Positions 19,320 to 29,053 of a stretch of DNA of 47,108 bases are shown piece by piece (within the stretch, counting starts at the first letter, position 1; each line of letters starts with the position of its first letter). The notes below the pieces were generated by a model. That model saw nothing but the letters and a program-made list of their open reading frames with translations. It was not told where the DNA came from and made no database searches. Position numbers and translations under genes: made by a program. The DNA is taken from the NCBI RefSeq assembly GCF_001293775.1, contig NZ_LGLN01000006.1:21960-69067 (forward strand), in the 5' to 3' direction. Source of the DNA: Pseudomonas syringae pv. cilantro (GTDB lineage: Bacteria; Pseudomonadota; Gammaproteobacteria; Pseudomonadales; Pseudomonadaceae).

Positions 19320-20441
19320 TCATTCTGCATTCGGCTCGGACGGCTGGGCATCCGGGGCAGTCGCGGGTGGTTGTTCTGCAGGCGTCGCCTCGGCGTCGGG
19401 CGTAGGCGCAGCCGCCGGGCTGGATCGATAATCAGCGCGGCGCTTGAGCTGATACTCGCGCACGGCTGCATTATGCGCGTCCAGATCGTCGGAAAATACG
19501 TGACTGCCGTCCCCCTTGGCGACGAAATACAGACTGCTGCCGGCCACCGGATTGAGCGCGGCATGAATCGCTTCGCGCCCTACCAGTGAAATCGGTGTCG
19601 GCGGCATACCGGCGATCACGTAGGTATTGTACGGCGTGGCTTCTTTGAGATTGGCCCGGGTCAGCTTGCCGTTGTAGCGCTCACCCATGCCGTAAATCAC
19701 GGTCGGGTCGGTCTGCAACTGCATGCCCAGTTTCAGGCGACGCACGAAGACGCCGGCAATCTGGCCACGCTCCTGTGGCACGCCGGTCTCCTTTTCAACC
19801 AGCGAGGCCATGATCAGCGCCTGATAAGGATTGGAGTACGGCGCCTCTGGCGACCTGGCATTCCACTCTTCATCCAGCACCTCTTCCAGACGGCTGTAGG
19901 CCTGTTTGAGCAGCTCGACATCACTCATCCCGCGCACGTAACGATAAGTGTCAGGGAAGAAGCGGCCTTCGGGAAAGACATCGGGATGGCCGATTTTTGC
20001 CATCAGGTCGCTGTCGGACAGGCCTGTCAGGGTCTGTTCGAGCTTGGCCTGTTTGGCCAGGGCGGCGCGAACCTGGCGAAAATTCCAGCCTTCGACCAGT
20101 GTCAGGCTGTATTGCACGACTTCCTTGCGTTTCCAGACGTCGAACAGGCCTTTTACGTTCATGCCTGGCACCATGCGGTACTCACCGCTGTGCAGCGGCT
20201 GGCTGGCCAGATTGAAACGCCAGTAGAGGCGCAGCCAGAAAGCGTCCTTGATCACGCCATCGGCCTGCAGACGATTGAGCACGCTGGTTGGCGTCGAGCC
20301 GGCCGGTACGTCCAGCAACTGCTCCTGAGCCACTTCAAGCGGCTGATTCAAGGCTTCGTTCTGCTGCCAGAACGCAAAGCCGAGCAGCAGGCCAGCAACT
20401 ACAATGCCGGTTTCCAGCAACAGCAATAGTTTTCGGATCAC
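19320..20441 (-). CDS. mltG: Endolytic murein transglycosylase
   Basis: 373 residues. One N-terminal membrane anchor (LLLLLETGIVVAGLLLGFAF, about 5-24), a LysM-like region, and the YceG catalytic domain with the catalytic Glu in SLVEKETG and the family block TDPTVIYGM, ATPYNTYVIAGMPPTPI. It cuts nascent glycan strands and so sets their length. The C-terminal tail of about 40 residues is Pro/Ala/Glu-rich and probably disordered. The start is GTG. It sits in the pabC-mltG-tmk-holB order seen also in E. coli. Confidence 0.95.
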   Translation of the reverse strand: MIRKLLLLLETGIVVAGLLLGFAFWQQNEALNQPLEVAQEQLLDVPAGSTPTSVLNRLQADGVIKDAFWLRLYWRFNLASQPLHSGEYRMVPGMNVKGLFDVWKRKEVVQYSLTLVEGWNFRQVRAALAKQAKLEQTLTGLSDSDLMAKIGHPDVFPEGRFFPDTYRYVRGMSDVELLKQAYSRLEEVLDEEWNARSPEAPYSNPYQALIMASLVEKETGVPQERGQIAGVFVRRLKLGMQLQTDPTVIYGMGERYNGKLTRANLKEATPYNTYVIAGMPPTPISLVGREAIHAALNPVAGSSLYFVAKGDGSHVFSDDLDAHNAAVREYQLKRRADYRSSPAAAPTPDAEATPAEQPPATAPDAQPSEPNAE

Positions 20442-20444
20442 GAA

Positions 20445-21260
20445 TCAGATATCCAGAAGGGCGCGAGCGATGCCTTGCAGTTTACGGGTCAACGGACCAA
20501 CCGGCCAGTTCAGTGCCGCAAAGCCGCGAACTGGCCAGACGCCATAAACGCTATTGCACAAAAACACCTCATCCGCTGCTTCAAGATCGGAGAGATGCAC
20601 GTCACGAATGTCGACCGCCATACCCAGAGCGGGTGCCTGATCCAGCAGCTCGGCGCGCATGACGCCTGCCACCCCGCAACGGCTGAGGTCGGCAGTCAGC
20701 AAACGGCCATGAGTGACCAGAAACAGATTGCTGTAGACCCCTTCGATCAGACGACCAGACGTGTCACGCATCAGCCCTTCGGCATGATCGCTGTCGCTCC
20801 ATTCGGAACGCGCCATCACTTGCTCCAGACGATTCAGGTGCTTGAGCCCTGCCAGCAGCGGCTGCTCGGCAAGACGGGTCTGGCAGGCAAACAGGCGAAC
20901 ACCCTGTTCGGCATGGGTAGCGGGATAAGCGGGTGCCGGGCTGCCCTGGAGGATCCGACGCGAGTGTGTATCAGGAGCTGGCGCATAACCGCGCTGGCTG
21001 TCGCCACGGGTGACCAGCAGCTTCATGACCCCCTCACCCAGTTCAGCGGCAAAGCGGGTCATTTCAGCACGAACCTGCACAGGGTCGACAGTGATCTTCA
21101 GTTGTTGGCACCCGCGCTCGAGACGCTGCAGGTGCCGCTCCAGAAGCACCGGCTGCCCGGCCCTGACGGCGATGGTTTCAAACAGTCCGTCACCGTAGGC
21201 CAGCCCGCGATCCTTTACAGACAGGGTGTCTGCAGGAGAGCCATCAACCCAACTGGGCAT
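20445..21260 (-). CDS. pabC: 4-amino-4-deoxychorismate lyase
   Basis: A fold-type IV PLP enzyme of 271 residues that releases pyruvate from aminodeoxychorismate to make p-aminobenzoate for folate. The PLP lysine is in LKHLNRLEQ, with DRGLAYGDGLFETI near the N terminus and IEGVYSNLFLV in the core. The ATG overlaps the fabF stop by one base (TAATG), so translation is coupled. Confidence 0.94.
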   Translation of the reverse strand: MPSWVDGSPADTLSVKDRGLAYGDGLFETIAVRAGQPVLLERHLQRLERGCQQLKITVDPVQVRAEMTRFAAELGEGVMKLLVTRGDSQRGYAPAPDTHSRRILQGSPAPAYPATHAEQGVRLFACQTRLAEQPLLAGLKHLNRLEQVMARSEWSDSDHAEGLMRDTSGRLIEGVYSNLFLVTHGRLLTADLSRCGVAGVMRAELLDQAPALGMAVDIRDVHLSDLEAADEVFLCNSVYGVWPVRGFAALNWPVGPLTRKLQGIARALLDI

Positions 21261-22504
21261 TACTCGGCGAACCGGCGGAACACCAGCGAGCCATTGGTGC
21301 CACCGAACCCGAAGGAGTTCGACAGCACGACATCGATCGGCATCTGGCGCGCTTCATGCGGTACGAAGTCCAGGTCACAGCCTTCGTCCGGTTCGTCCAG
21401 GTTGATGGTCGGTGGCGCGACCTTGTCGACCATTGCCAGCACGCTGAAGATCGCTTCGACAGCACCGGCAGCACCCAGCAGGTGACCGGTCATCGACTTG
21501 GTCGAGCTGACTGCCAGCTTGTAGGCGTGATCGCCAAATACCGACTTGATGGCCGAGGCCTCCGCCAGATCGCCCGCCAGCGTCGAAGTGCCGTGCGCAT
21601 TGATGTACTGCACCTGCTCGGGATTGACTTTGGCATCGCGCAATGCGTTTACGATACAACGCGCGGCACCGGCACCGTCATCCGGCGGCGACGTCATGTG
21701 GTAAGCATCGCCGCTCATGCCGAAGCCGACCAGTTCGGCGTAGATCGTCGCGCCACGCGCCTTGGCGTGCTCGAGTTCTTCGAGGACCATGGCGCCAGCC
21801 CCGTCGGACAGGACGAAGCCGTCACGGCCCTTGTCCCACGGGCGACTGGCGCGCGCCGGATCGTCGTTGCGGGTGGACAGCGCACGCGCTGCGCCAAAGC
21901 CGCCAAGACCCAGACCACAAGCTGCCATTTCGGCACCGCCCGCGATCATCACGTCAGCCTCGTCATAGGCAATGTTGCGTGCCGCCATGCCGATACAGTG
22001 CGTAGCCGTGGTACAGGCTGTCGCGATGGCGTAGTTAGGCCCCTGTGCACCCAGATGGATGGACAGAAAACCGGAAATCATGTTGATGATCGAGCCTGGT
22101 ACGAAGAACGGAGAAATCCGTCCCGGACCCTGCTCGTGCAGCAGACGGCTGCTGTTTTCGATGTTGGTCAGCCCACCGATGCCCGAACCCATTGCAACGC
22201 CGATGCGCTCGCGGTTTGCATCCGTGACTTCAAGGCCAGCGTTACGCACCGCCTGAAAGCTGGCCGCCAGGCCATACTGAATAAAGAGATCGAGCCGGCG
22301 TGCCTCTTTGGGCGCCAGGTACTCTTCGACGTTGAATCCCTTGACCGAACCGCCGAAACGGGTCGTGAAGGCTGACAAGTCCGTGTGCTCGATAAGGCCA
22401 ATGCCACTGCGGCCCGCCAGAATACCTTGCCAACTGCTGTGCACATCAGTGCCCAGTGGCGAAAGCATGCCCATCCCGGTGACCACGACGCGTCTACGCG
22501 ACAC
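21260..22504 (-). CDS. fabF: Beta-ketoacyl-ACP synthase II
   Basis: Elongates acyl-ACP with malonyl-ACP. 414 residues. The nucleophile is about Cys164 in TACTTATH, with the two active-site His in NAHGTST and SMTGH and Lys in STKSM. The C terminus [17 protein letters not shown] is typical. The GTG at 22504 is fixed by AAGGAG about 8 nt upstream; longer in-frame extensions enter the terminator spacer. It is separated from acpP by a terminator-like hairpin. Confidence 0.97.
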   Translation of the reverse strand: MSRRRVVVTGMGMLSPLGTDVHSSWQGILAGRSGIGLIEHTDLSAFTTRFGGSVKGFNVEEYLAPKEARRLDLFIQYGLAASFQAVRNAGLEVTDANRERIGVAMGSGIGGLTNIENSSRLLHEQGPGRISPFFVPGSIINMISGFLSIHLGAQGPNYAIATACTTATHCIGMAARNIAYDEADVMIAGGAEMAACGLGLGGFGAARALSTRNDDPARASRPWDKGRDGFVLSDGAGAMVLEELEHAKARGATIYAELVGFGMSGDAYHMTSPPDDGAGAARCIVNALRDAKVNPEQVQYINAHGTSTLAGDLAEASAIKSVFGDHAYKLAVSSTKSMTGHLLGAAGAVEAIFSVLAMVDKVAPPTINLDEPDEGCDLDFVPHEARQMPIDVVLSNSFGFGGTNGSLVFRRFAE

Positions 22505-22553
22505 AGGACTCTCCTTCTCTCTTGTTAACGGAACAATCACAGCGTTTTTTAAA

Positions 22554-22589
22554 GAAAAAACCGCACGCCGGTTAAAGCAGTGCGGTTTT
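22554..22589 (-). terminator. Intrinsic terminator/attenuator between acpP and fabF
   Basis: On the minus strand AAAACCGCAC (22580-22589) pairs with GTGCGGTTTT (22557-22566) around a 13-nt loop, and the T run continues to 22555. It lies 28 nt past the acpP stop and should end many acpP transcripts before fabF, letting ACP be made in excess. Confidence 0.8.
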
Positions 22590-22617
22590 CCCGTGACAGC
22601 AGGTGCGATTACAAATC

Positions 22618-22860
22618 TTATGCCTGATGGGCAGTGACGTAATCGATGGCTGCTTGAACGGTCGTGATCTTTTCCGCTTCTTCGTCAGGGATTTCGGTCT
22701 CGAATTCCTCTTCCAGAGCCATCACCAGCTCAACGGTGTCCAGGGAGTCAGCGCCCAGGTCTTCAACGAAAGAAGCAGTGTTGACAACCTCGTCTTGCTT
22801 GACGCCAAGTTGCTCGGCAACGATTTTCTTGACGCGCTCTTCGATGGATGTGGTGCTCAT
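22618..22860 (-). CDS. acpP: Acyl carrier protein
   Basis: 80 residues, very acidic. The phosphopantetheine serine is Ser39 in the invariant [18 protein letters not shown]. It is two residues longer than the usual 78 because of the N terminus ([10 protein letters not shown]). AGGAG lies about 12 nt before the ATG. It carries acyl intermediates for fatty-acid synthesis, and has its own promoter upstream and a terminator downstream. Confidence 0.98.
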   Translation of the reverse strand: MSTTSIEERVKKIVAEQLGVKQDEVVNTASFVEDLGADSLDTVELVMALEEEFETEIPDEEAEKITTVQAAIDYVTAHQA

Positions 22861-22912
22861 ACCTAGTTTTAACTCCTAGTGGAAATGTTCAGGCATCTGG
22901 CCAGCGGGTAAG

Positions 22913-22940
22913 TGTATAGAAGAGGTTTTGCGAATTTCAA
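22913..22940 (-). promoter_or_regulatory. Sigma-70 promoter of acpP
   Basis: On the minus strand TTGAAA (22935-22940), 16 nt, then TATACA (22913-22918). The start near 22906 gives a leader of about 45 nt. It lies in the 191-bp fabG-acpP spacer and explains separate high-level acpP expression. Confidence 0.75.
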
Positions 22941-23051
22941 GCTAAACGCTCCTCTCTTATGCCCAACCGTACCTTTGCCCATTCATAGATTGCAGCTTTA
23001 TAACGGATTTTAGACAGCTCGTATGACATTTTTTTGAAACAGTTCGTCACA

Positions 23052-23795
23052 TCAGCTCATGTACATGCCGCCGTTGACGGGAATTGTCGCCCCCGTAACG
23101 TAACCTGCGCCTTCTGAAGCAAGAAAAGCGACCACATGAGCGATCTCTTCAGCCTGCCCCAGACGACCCAGGGGAATCTGGGTTATCAGGGACTCTCGCT
23201 GAGCCTCTGGCAACTCACGTGTCATATCAGTATCGATGAAACCCGGTGCCACCGAATTCACGGTCACCGCACGCGAACCCACTTCTCGGGCCAGGGCCCG
23301 GCTGAAACCTTCCAGCCCGGCTTTCGCGGAAGCATAGTTTACTTGACCGGCGTTGCCCATGGCACCCACAACCGAACCAATGCTGATGATACGCCCCCAG
23401 CGAGCCTTGGTCATGCCCCGCAGAACACCTTTCGAAAGACGGAAAAGGCTGTTCAGATTGGTGTTGACCACGTCATACCATTCGTCATCTTTCATGCGCA
23501 TCATCAGGTTATCACGAGTGATACCGGCATTATTGACGAGAATCAACGGCGCACCGACACGTTCCTGAATGGTCGACAGCACCGAATTGACCGATGCGGC
23601 GTCGCACACATCGAGCATCAGGCCAAAGCCTTCGATGCCGTTTTCCTTGAACGTCGCGCTGATGCGCTCGGCGCCGGACTCGGAAGTCGCAGTACCCACG
23701 ACAACAGCACCGTTGCGTCCCAGTTCCAGGGCAATGGCCTGGCCAATACCACGGCTGGCACCGGTCACCAGTGCAACTTTACCTTGAAGGCTCAT
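23052..23795 (-). CDS. fabG: 3-oxoacyl-ACP reductase
   Basis: NADPH-dependent ketoacyl reduction in the elongation cycle. 247-residue SDR: TGASRGIG near 11-18, NNAG near 88-91, the catalytic Ser in ISIGSVVG, and Tyr/Lys in NYASAK (about 152 and 156). GGM plus a hydrophobic end is typical of tetrameric FabG. fabD ends 15 nt upstream, so the two are co-transcribed. Confidence 0.97.
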   Translation of the reverse strand: MSLQGKVALVTGASRGIGQAIALELGRNGAVVVGTATSESGAERISATFKENGIEGFGLMLDVCDAASVNSVLSTIQERVGAPLILVNNAGITRDNLMMRMKDDEWYDVVNTNLNSLFRLSKGVLRGMTKARWGRIISIGSVVGAMGNAGQVNYASAKAGLEGFSRALAREVGSRAVTVNSVAPGFIDTDMTRELPEAQRESLITQIPLGRLGQAEEIAHVVAFLASEGAGYVTGATIPVNGGMYMS

Positions 23796-23810
23796 GCAGT
23801 CTTCTCCTAA

Positions 23811-24749
23811 TCAGGCCAGTGCCGCGCGTGCGGCGGCAAAGGCATCCGGGGTGTCAAGGTTGTAGGTCATCACGCCTTCGGCGCAACGCTTGTTCAAACC
23901 TGCCAGCACTTTGCCAGGGCCGCATTCCACCAACTGTGTTGCCCCCTGGCTCGCCAGAAATTGAATGGATTCAACCCAGCGTACCGGCTTGTACAACTGT
24001 TCAAGCAAATCGCGCTTGAGTGTCGCCAGATCGCTGACCGCGCTGGCGCTGACGTTCTGCACCAGAGCAATTTCCGGCGCCTGCCAGTCGATCGCCTCGA
24101 TGGACTCGGCAAAACGCTCTGCAGCCGGGCGCATCAGTTCGCAATGCGAAGGCACGCTGACCGGCAACGGCAAGGCGCGCTTGGCGCCACGGGCCTTGCA
24201 CAATTCCATGGCGCGCTTGACCGCTTCGGCGGAACCGGCGATGACCACCTGCCCTGGCGAGTTGAAATTGACCGCACTGACGACCTCACCCTGAGCCGCT
24301 TCGACACAGGCTGCGATCACGTCAGCATCATCAAGACCAAGAATCGCCGCCATGCCGCCCTGACCGGCCGGCACGGCTTCCTGCATCAATTGACCCCGAC
24401 GCTCAACCAGCTTGACTGCGTCCGCCAGACTAAGGCTTTGCGCAGCGACCAGCGCACTGTATTCACCCAGGCTGTGACCTGCAACAAAAGCGGGAATTGC
24501 ACCGCCCTCGGCCAGCCACACGTGCCACAAGGCCACAGAAGCGGTCAGAATTGCAGGTTGGGTCTTGTCAGTCTGATTGAGCAGCTCGGCCGGGCCGCTT
24601 TGGGTCAACGCCCACAGATCGTAGCCAAGGGCCTCGGACGCTTGCTCGAACGTATCGAGAATCAACGGATGCTGCTGGCCTTGCTCGGCAAGCATGCCCA
24701 GCGATTGCGAACCTTGACCCGGAAATACAAATGCGAGGGATGCAGACAT
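23811..24749 (-). CDS. fabD: Malonyl-CoA:ACP transacylase
   Basis: Loads malonyl groups onto ACP. 312 residues, with N-terminal FVFPGQGSQ, the Ser nucleophile in GHSLGEY (about Ser93) and the partner His in VPSHCELM. The ATG at 24749 begins MSASLAFVF; the upstream extension is not family-like. It is located between plsX and fabG, the usual order. Confidence 0.97.
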   Translation of the reverse strand: MSASLAFVFPGQGSQSLGMLAEQGQQHPLILDTFEQASEALGYDLWALTQSGPAELLNQTDKTQPAILTASVALWHVWLAEGGAIPAFVAGHSLGEYSALVAAQSLSLADAVKLVERRGQLMQEAVPAGQGGMAAILGLDDADVIAACVEAAQGEVVSAVNFNSPGQVVIAGSAEAVKRAMELCKARGAKRALPLPVSVPSHCELMRPAAERFAESIEAIDWQAPEIALVQNVSASAVSDLATLKRDLLEQLYKPVRWVESIQFLASQGATQLVECGPGKVLAGLNKRCAEGVMTYNLDTPDAFAAARAALA

Positions 24750-24865
24750 GTGACAAGCCTCTGAATTATTGTCGCCAAAATGGGCGTCCGGAATGGCCGA
24801 ACGCAGGTTTCCAAACATGCATGACTGATCGGTTGGATGACTGACCAGTCGAGCACGTCACATTT

Positions 24866-25888
24866 TCACCCCCGAGCGTCACGAAACATCGCTTCAAGCT
24901 GGCAGCTCAAGCGTTGCGGCAGGTTTTCCGAGACCTCGGTCATGGCCCGGTAAATTGCACTCTGGAACCCGGAAACACTTGCCGAACCGTGACTTTTCAC
25001 GACGACGCCCTGCAACCCCAAAAGACTTGCGCCATTGTGTCGCGCGGGAGCCAGCTCGACCTGAAGCCGCTTCAACAACGGCAAGGCCAGCGCCCCCACC
25101 GCCCTGCTGAGCAGATTGCGATTGAACAACGTGTCGATTCTGGCAGCAATCATGGTTGCCAGCCCTTCGCTCGATTTGAGCAGCACATTACCGACGAAAC
25201 CGTCGCACACCACAACATCCGCCTCGCCCCGGTACACACCGTCACCTTCAACGTAACCGATATAGTTGAGCTGCGCGGCTGCCTGTAACAGCTCTGCCGC
25301 CTGCTTGACCTGCTGATTGCCCTTTATGTCTTCCGTACCGACATTGAGCAGGGCAACCCTGGGCTGTGCAACGCCGAGGATTTCAGCAAGGACCGAGCCC
25401 ATCACGGCAAACTGATAGAGCGCCTCGGCACTGCAATCGACATTCGCCCCCAGGTCCAGCAACTGGCAATGACCTGTGCGGGTGGGAATGGCGGCGATCA
25501 TTGCCGGCCGATCGATACCTGGCAAGGTCTTAAGCACATGCCGGGAGAGCGCCATCAGCGCACCGGTATTGCCAGCACTGACACAAGCCCCGGCCTCCCC
25601 GCTCGCTACAAGCTCAAGGGCCAAACGCATCGACGATTCGGGTTTGCCACGCAAGGCCTGCGAAGGACGCTCGCCCATGGCGATGACTTCGCTGGCGTTG
25701 ACAACACGCAGACGCGAGCGATCCACACCACGATGGCTGGCGATCAGTTCTTCAATCAGTGGGGCCTGGCCGACGAGGGCCAAATGGAGCGAGGGCGTAG
25801 CTGTCAGGCACGCAAGGCTAGCCTGAACAATGTTGCGGGGACCGAAGTCCCCGCCCATTGCGTCGATCGCGATGATCGGAGCGGACAA
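24866..25888 (-). CDS. plsX: Phosphate acyltransferase
   Basis: Makes acyl-phosphate from acyl-ACP for PlsY in phospholipid synthesis. 340 residues, beginning (M)[19 protein letters not shown], with [10 protein letters not shown] and [16 protein letters not shown]. The start is TTG at 25888, only 4 nt after the rpmF stop, so initiation depends on coupling with rpmF. Confidence 0.96.
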   Translation of the reverse strand: MSAPIIAIDAMGGDFGPRNIVQASLACLTATPSLHLALVGQAPLIEELIASHRGVDRSRLRVVNASEVIAMGERPSQALRGKPESSMRLALELVASGEAGACVSAGNTGALMALSRHVLKTLPGIDRPAMIAAIPTRTGHCQLLDLGANVDCSAEALYQFAVMGSVLAEILGVAQPRVALLNVGTEDIKGNQQVKQAAELLQAAAQLNYIGYVEGDGVYRGEADVVVCDGFVGNVLLKSSEGLATMIAARIDTLFNRNLLSRAVGALALPLLKRLQVELAPARHNGASLLGLQGVVVKSHGSASVSGFQSAIYRAMTEVSENLPQRLSCQLEAMFRDARG

Positions 25889-25892
25889 GAAA

Positions 25893-26075
25893 TTACTCGT
25901 CAGCGCCCTTGTCGATCACTTTACGACCACGGTATACGCCTTCTGGCGATACGTGGTGACGCAGGTGAATTTCACCAGTGGTCTTTTCTACCGACAGAGT
26001 GCTTGCCTCAAGAGCATCGTGCGAACGACGCATGTCACGGGCAGAGCGGGATTTTTTGTTCTGCTGAACAGCCAT
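25893..26075 (-). CDS. rpmF: 50S ribosomal protein L32
   Basis: 60 residues starting [22 protein letters not shown], the standard L32 N terminus. It has no cysteines and so is the zinc-independent form. It sits 13 nt after yceD and directly before plsX, the widely conserved yceD-rpmF-plsX order. Confidence 0.97.
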   Translation of the reverse strand: MAVQQNKKSRSARDMRRSHDALEASTLSVEKTTGEIHLRHHVSPEGVYRGRKVIDKGADE

Positions 26076-26088
26076 AATTGATTAACTC

Positions 26089-26616
26089 CTAAACGTTTGG
26101 GTCACGCTTTAACTGCGCCAATACACTGAACGGGTTGGACCGCGTTACCTCGTCCACGCTCGGTTCGGGCTCATCGAGACCCGCCGGTTGCTGGCATTCT
26201 TCAGGATGATGAGCAGGCACAATGGGCAAGGCGAGCAAGAGCTCCTCCTCGATCAATGCCAGCAGATCCAAAGGATCTTCGCCCAGTTCCAGCACGTCAT
26301 AACCTTTCGGTAACGACTGGGTATTCGCACCCTCCTTCACCACGGCATAACTGCATTCGCTGTGGATCGGCAGGGTGACCAGCTCAAGACAACGCTGGCA
26401 AACCATCTTGACCGGGACGTCTATCGAACTGTGGATAACCACAGAACGACGTTCGTCACGCTCAAAAACGAATTTCGCCTGCACCGTACCGACAGTGTCG
26501 GCAAGCGGGTCGCAGAGTCTTTTCAGATCGCCCAGCAGCACTTCACCCTGAAGGGTAGTGCCGCGATCGGACAATTTGCGCGGGTCAACGTGAGATGGAA
26601 TCGGGTCATTCAACAT
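26089..26616 (-). CDS. yceD: YceD/DUF177 family protein
   Basis: 175 residues with the family CQRCLELVTLPIH segment at about 74-86 and an acidic later part ending near SNPFSVLAQLK. YceD proteins are tied to 23S rRNA accumulation and always precede rpmF; the mechanism is not settled. The ATG at 26616 is only 9 nt past a strong -10 box, so the mRNA would be almost leaderless. Confidence 0.9.
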   Translation of the reverse strand: MLNDPIPSHVDPRKLSDRGTTLQGEVLLGDLKRLCDPLADTVGTVQAKFVFERDERRSVVIHSSIDVPVKMVCQRCLELVTLPIHSECSYAVVKEGANTQSLPKGYDVLELGEDPLDLLALIEEELLLALPIVPAHHPEECQQPAGLDEPEPSVDEVTRSNPFSVLAQLKRDPNV

Positions 26617-26625
26617 AGGCGCAGC

Positions 26626-26654
26626 ATTCTAGGGATGCCCCCTTGGCATGTCAA
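26626..26654 (-). promoter_or_regulatory. Strong sigma-70 promoter of yceD-rpmF-plsX
   Basis: On the minus strand TTGACA (26649-26654), exactly 17 nt, then TAGAAT (26626-26631). The -35 is a perfect consensus. The spacer contains the inverted repeat ATGCC-AAGGG-GGCAT, a possible operator. The transcription start is expected at about 26618-26620. Confidence 0.85.
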
Positions 26655-26722
26655 AGGAAATTCAGGCCTGTTCGTCACTCTGGTCACTGATTAGAATCGC
26701 CGATCAGAAAACGGAGAACCGC

Positions 26723-27301
26723 ATGCCATCCCTGCTCCTTGCCTCCAGCTCCCCATACCGCCGCGAACTGCTTGCCCGCCTGCGCTTGCCGTTCACCTGC
26801 AAATCCCCGGATATCGACGAAAGCCCTCGCCGCGACGAAGCCGCGCGCGACCTGGTCATGCGCCTTGCCAGGCAGAAAGCCGAGGCGCTGGCAGGTGAAT
26901 ATCCGCACCACCTGATTATCGGCTCCGATCAGGTCGCAGTCCTCGATGGCCGGATACTGGGCAAACCCCACACATTCGAGCGCGCCATGGAGCAGCTTGG
27001 CGCCGCGAGCGGCGCCAGCGTGACCTTTCTGACCGGCCTGGCGCTGCTCAACAGCTCGACTGGCGAATGCCAGATCGACTGCGTACCCTTTACCGTGCAC
27101 ATGCGCGAACTGGACCGAGCCAGCATCGAACGCTACCTGCGCGCAGAAGAGCCCTACGACTGCGCTGGCAGCTTCAAGGCCGAGGGGCTGGGTGTCAGCC
27201 TGTTTCGCAGCACCGAAGGCAGTGACGCGACCAGCCTGATCGGGCTGCCGCTGATTCGCCTGGTGGACATGCTTATAAAGGAAGGAATCAGCACCCCCTG
27301 A
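26723..27301 (+). CDS. maf: Maf-family nucleotide pyrophosphatase (YceF type)
   Basis: 192 residues. N-terminal LLLASSSPYRRELLARL and the Asp-containing IIGSDQVAVLDGRILGKP match the Maf/YceF group, which removes modified nucleotides such as m7GTP. It is transcribed away from yceD, and the 106-bp gap serves both. The ATG at 26723 has GGAG a few bases upstream; the longer frame lies in the promoter region. Confidence 0.93.
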   Translation: MPSLLLASSSPYRRELLARLRLPFTCKSPDIDESPRRDEAARDLVMRLARQKAEALAGEYPHHLIIGSDQVAVLDGRILGKPHTFERAMEQLGAASGASVTFLTGLALLNSSTGECQIDCVPFTVHMRELDRASIERYLRAEEPYDCAGSFKAEGLGVSLFRSTEGSDATSLIGLPLIRLVDMLIKEGISTP

Positions 27302-27320
27302 GCCGCCCGCCCCCCAATAA

Positions 27321-27351
27321 AAAACCCTGACCGGCGACGATCAGGGCTTTT
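27321..27351. terminator. Bidirectional terminator between maf and sppA
   Basis: CCCTGA (27325-27330) pairs with TCAGGG (27341-27346), flanked by an A run on the left and CTTTT on the right. It can therefore stop both the plus-strand maf and the minus-strand sppA transcripts. Confidence 0.8.
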
Positions 27352-27367
27352 CGGAGCGACAACGGTA

Positions 27368-28366
27368 TCAGCGCAGCACAGGACCGTTAAAGCCCACCAG
27401 CATGGCGATCCGCTCGGCAATACTGGCGCCCAGTTTCTTCGAGAAACGATCAAAAGGAGACTCTTCGACGGTGTACTCGACGATATTCTTCTCCTTGATC
27501 ACATCCCGCGCCACATAACTCGCGCTGCCCAGACCGTCCACCAGCCCCAGCCCGACCGCTTGCTCACCCGTCCAGATCAGGCCGGAGAACAGCTCGGGAT
27601 GATCCTTGTCCTTCAGACGGTCGCCGCGACCTTGCTTGACGCTGGCGATGAACTGACGATGGGTTGTGTCCAGCACGCTCTGCCAGAACTGCGTCTCGTC
27701 GGCTTTTTGCGGCTGGAACGGGTCAAGAAATGCTTTGTGCTCGCCCGACGTGTAAGTGCGACGGTCCACACCCAGCTTTTCCATCGCCCCCACAAAGCCG
27801 AAACCGGCCGCCGTCACACCGATGGAACCCACCAGGCTCGCCTTGTCGGCATAGATCTGATCGGCCGCACTGGCGATGTAGTAAGCACCCGACGCGCCCA
27901 GATCGGTTATCACCGCATAGACCTTGATATCCGGCTTCTCGGCACGCAGACGACGGATCTCGTCATACACGTAGCCGGATTGCACGGGGCTGCCACCCGG
28001 ACTGTTGATACGCAGGATGACACCCTTGGTCTTTTCGTCCTCGAACGCATCGCGCAGCGCAGTGACGATGTTCTCGGCACTGGCCGATTCCTTGTCGGCG
28101 ATCAAACCCTGCACGTCGATCAGCGCCGTGTGACTGGCGCGACGCGAGGTACCGCCTTCGAAATCCAGCATCGGCAGGACCACGGCCACAAACAGAAACA
28201 CAAATGTCAGCAGCTTGAAAAAGATCCCCCAGCGCCGTGCACGTCGCTGTTCTTGAACACTGGCGAGCAACGTTTTCTCGAGAAGCTTCCAGCTTTTAGC
28301 CTCTTCCCTGCCATTGATGCCCTCGTCCGCGCCTTGCGAACCAGGTGCTTTCCATTCGTCAGACAT
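27368..28366 (-). CDS. sppA: Signal peptide peptidase SppA (S49 serine protease)
   Basis: 332 residues. One N-terminal membrane helix (about 46-66), then a S49 protease domain: nucleophile about Ser159 in DLGASGAYYIAS, general-base Lys about 211 in GEHKAFLDPF, and the RINSPGGSPV oxyanion-loop segment. This short form works as an oligomer in the inner membrane, degrading cleaved signal peptides. It is the last gene of rluC-HAD-sppA. Confidence 0.94.
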   Translation of the reverse strand: MSDEWKAPGSQGADEGINGREEAKSWKLLEKTLLASVQEQRRARRWGIFFKLLTFVFLFVAVVLPMLDFEGGTSRRASHTALIDVQGLIADKESASAENIVTALRDAFEDEKTKGVILRINSPGGSPVQSGYVYDEIRRLRAEKPDIKVYAVITDLGASGAYYIASAADQIYADKASLVGSIGVTAAGFGFVGAMEKLGVDRRTYTSGEHKAFLDPFQPQKADETQFWQSVLDTTHRQFIASVKQGRGDRLKDKDHPELFSGLIWTGEQAVGLGLVDGLGSASYVARDVIKEKNIVEYTVEESPFDRFSKKLGASIAERIAMLVGFNGPVLR

Positions 28367-28390
28367 GCTTTTTTTACCCTTAAGCGAAAA

Positions 28391-29053
28391 CTAGACGCTG
28401 CGCCGGCTCAACCAGGTACGCAGCTCGGAAAAATGCTCGATGGCCAGACACGGCTCGAACTGACGCAACGACTCCAGCGGCTGCGCGCCATAGCCCACTG
28501 CGACGCAATCCATACCGGCATTGCGCGCCATCAACAAATCGAAAGAGGCGTCGCCAATCATCAGCGAGCGCTCGGGCGCGACACCGCAGTGCGCCATGAT
28601 CTCGTTGAGCATCAACGAATCCGGCTTGCTCGCCGTCTCGTCGGCCGCCCGGGTGATATCGAAGTAATCAGCCCAGCCATTGGCTTCCAGCACCCGATCA
28701 AGCCCGCGACGCGCCTTGCCGGTCGCCACCGCCAGACGATAGCCGTCCTCGCGGAACGCCTGCATGGACTCCACAACCCCCTCGAACAGCGAAGATGGCA
28801 CGTTATCCATCGCCATGTAGGCATCAGCGTAGCGCTGCCGAAACCCGATCAAAAGGCTGTCGTCGATCTGCGGATACAAGGTCCGGATCGCCTCGGGAAG
28901 CCCCAGACCGATAATGTCCTTGATCGCAGAATCGTCACGCACCCCAAGGCCGCTCTCGACAGCCGCGGTGTTCATGGACTGGACAATCCGACCGACCGAA
29001 TCAGCCAACGTACCGTCCCAATCGAAAATCAACAGATCGTAATCACGTTGCAC
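28391..29053 (-). CDS. HAD-superfamily phosphatase (phosphoglycolate-phosphatase-like)
   Basis: 220 residues. Motif [11 protein letters not shown] (Asp11 and Asp13), motif [12 protein letters not shown], Lys in ASKPDSLML and motif [14 protein letters not shown] are all intact, with a helical cap between I and II. The substrate is unknown; Gph-like or a small sugar or nucleotide phosphate. The GTG start at 29053 overlaps the rluC end by 11 nt. Confidence 0.9.
   Translation of the reverse strand: MQRDYDLLIFDWDGTLADSVGRIVQSMNTAAVESGLGVRDDSAIKDIIGLGLPEAIRTLYPQIDDSLLIGFRQRYADAYMAMDNVPSSLFEGVVESMQAFREDGYRLAVATGKARRGLDRVLEANGWADYFDITRAADETASKPDSLMLNEIMAHCGVAPERSLMIGDASFDLLMARNAGMDCVAVGYGAQPLESLRQFEPCLAIEHFSELRTWLSRRSV

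Noticed and set aside
24750..24865. Possible operator in the plsX-fabD spacer (repeated ATGACTGA and GACTGACCAGTC)
   Set aside because: Partial symmetry only, with no match to a fatty-acid regulator site that I can recall.
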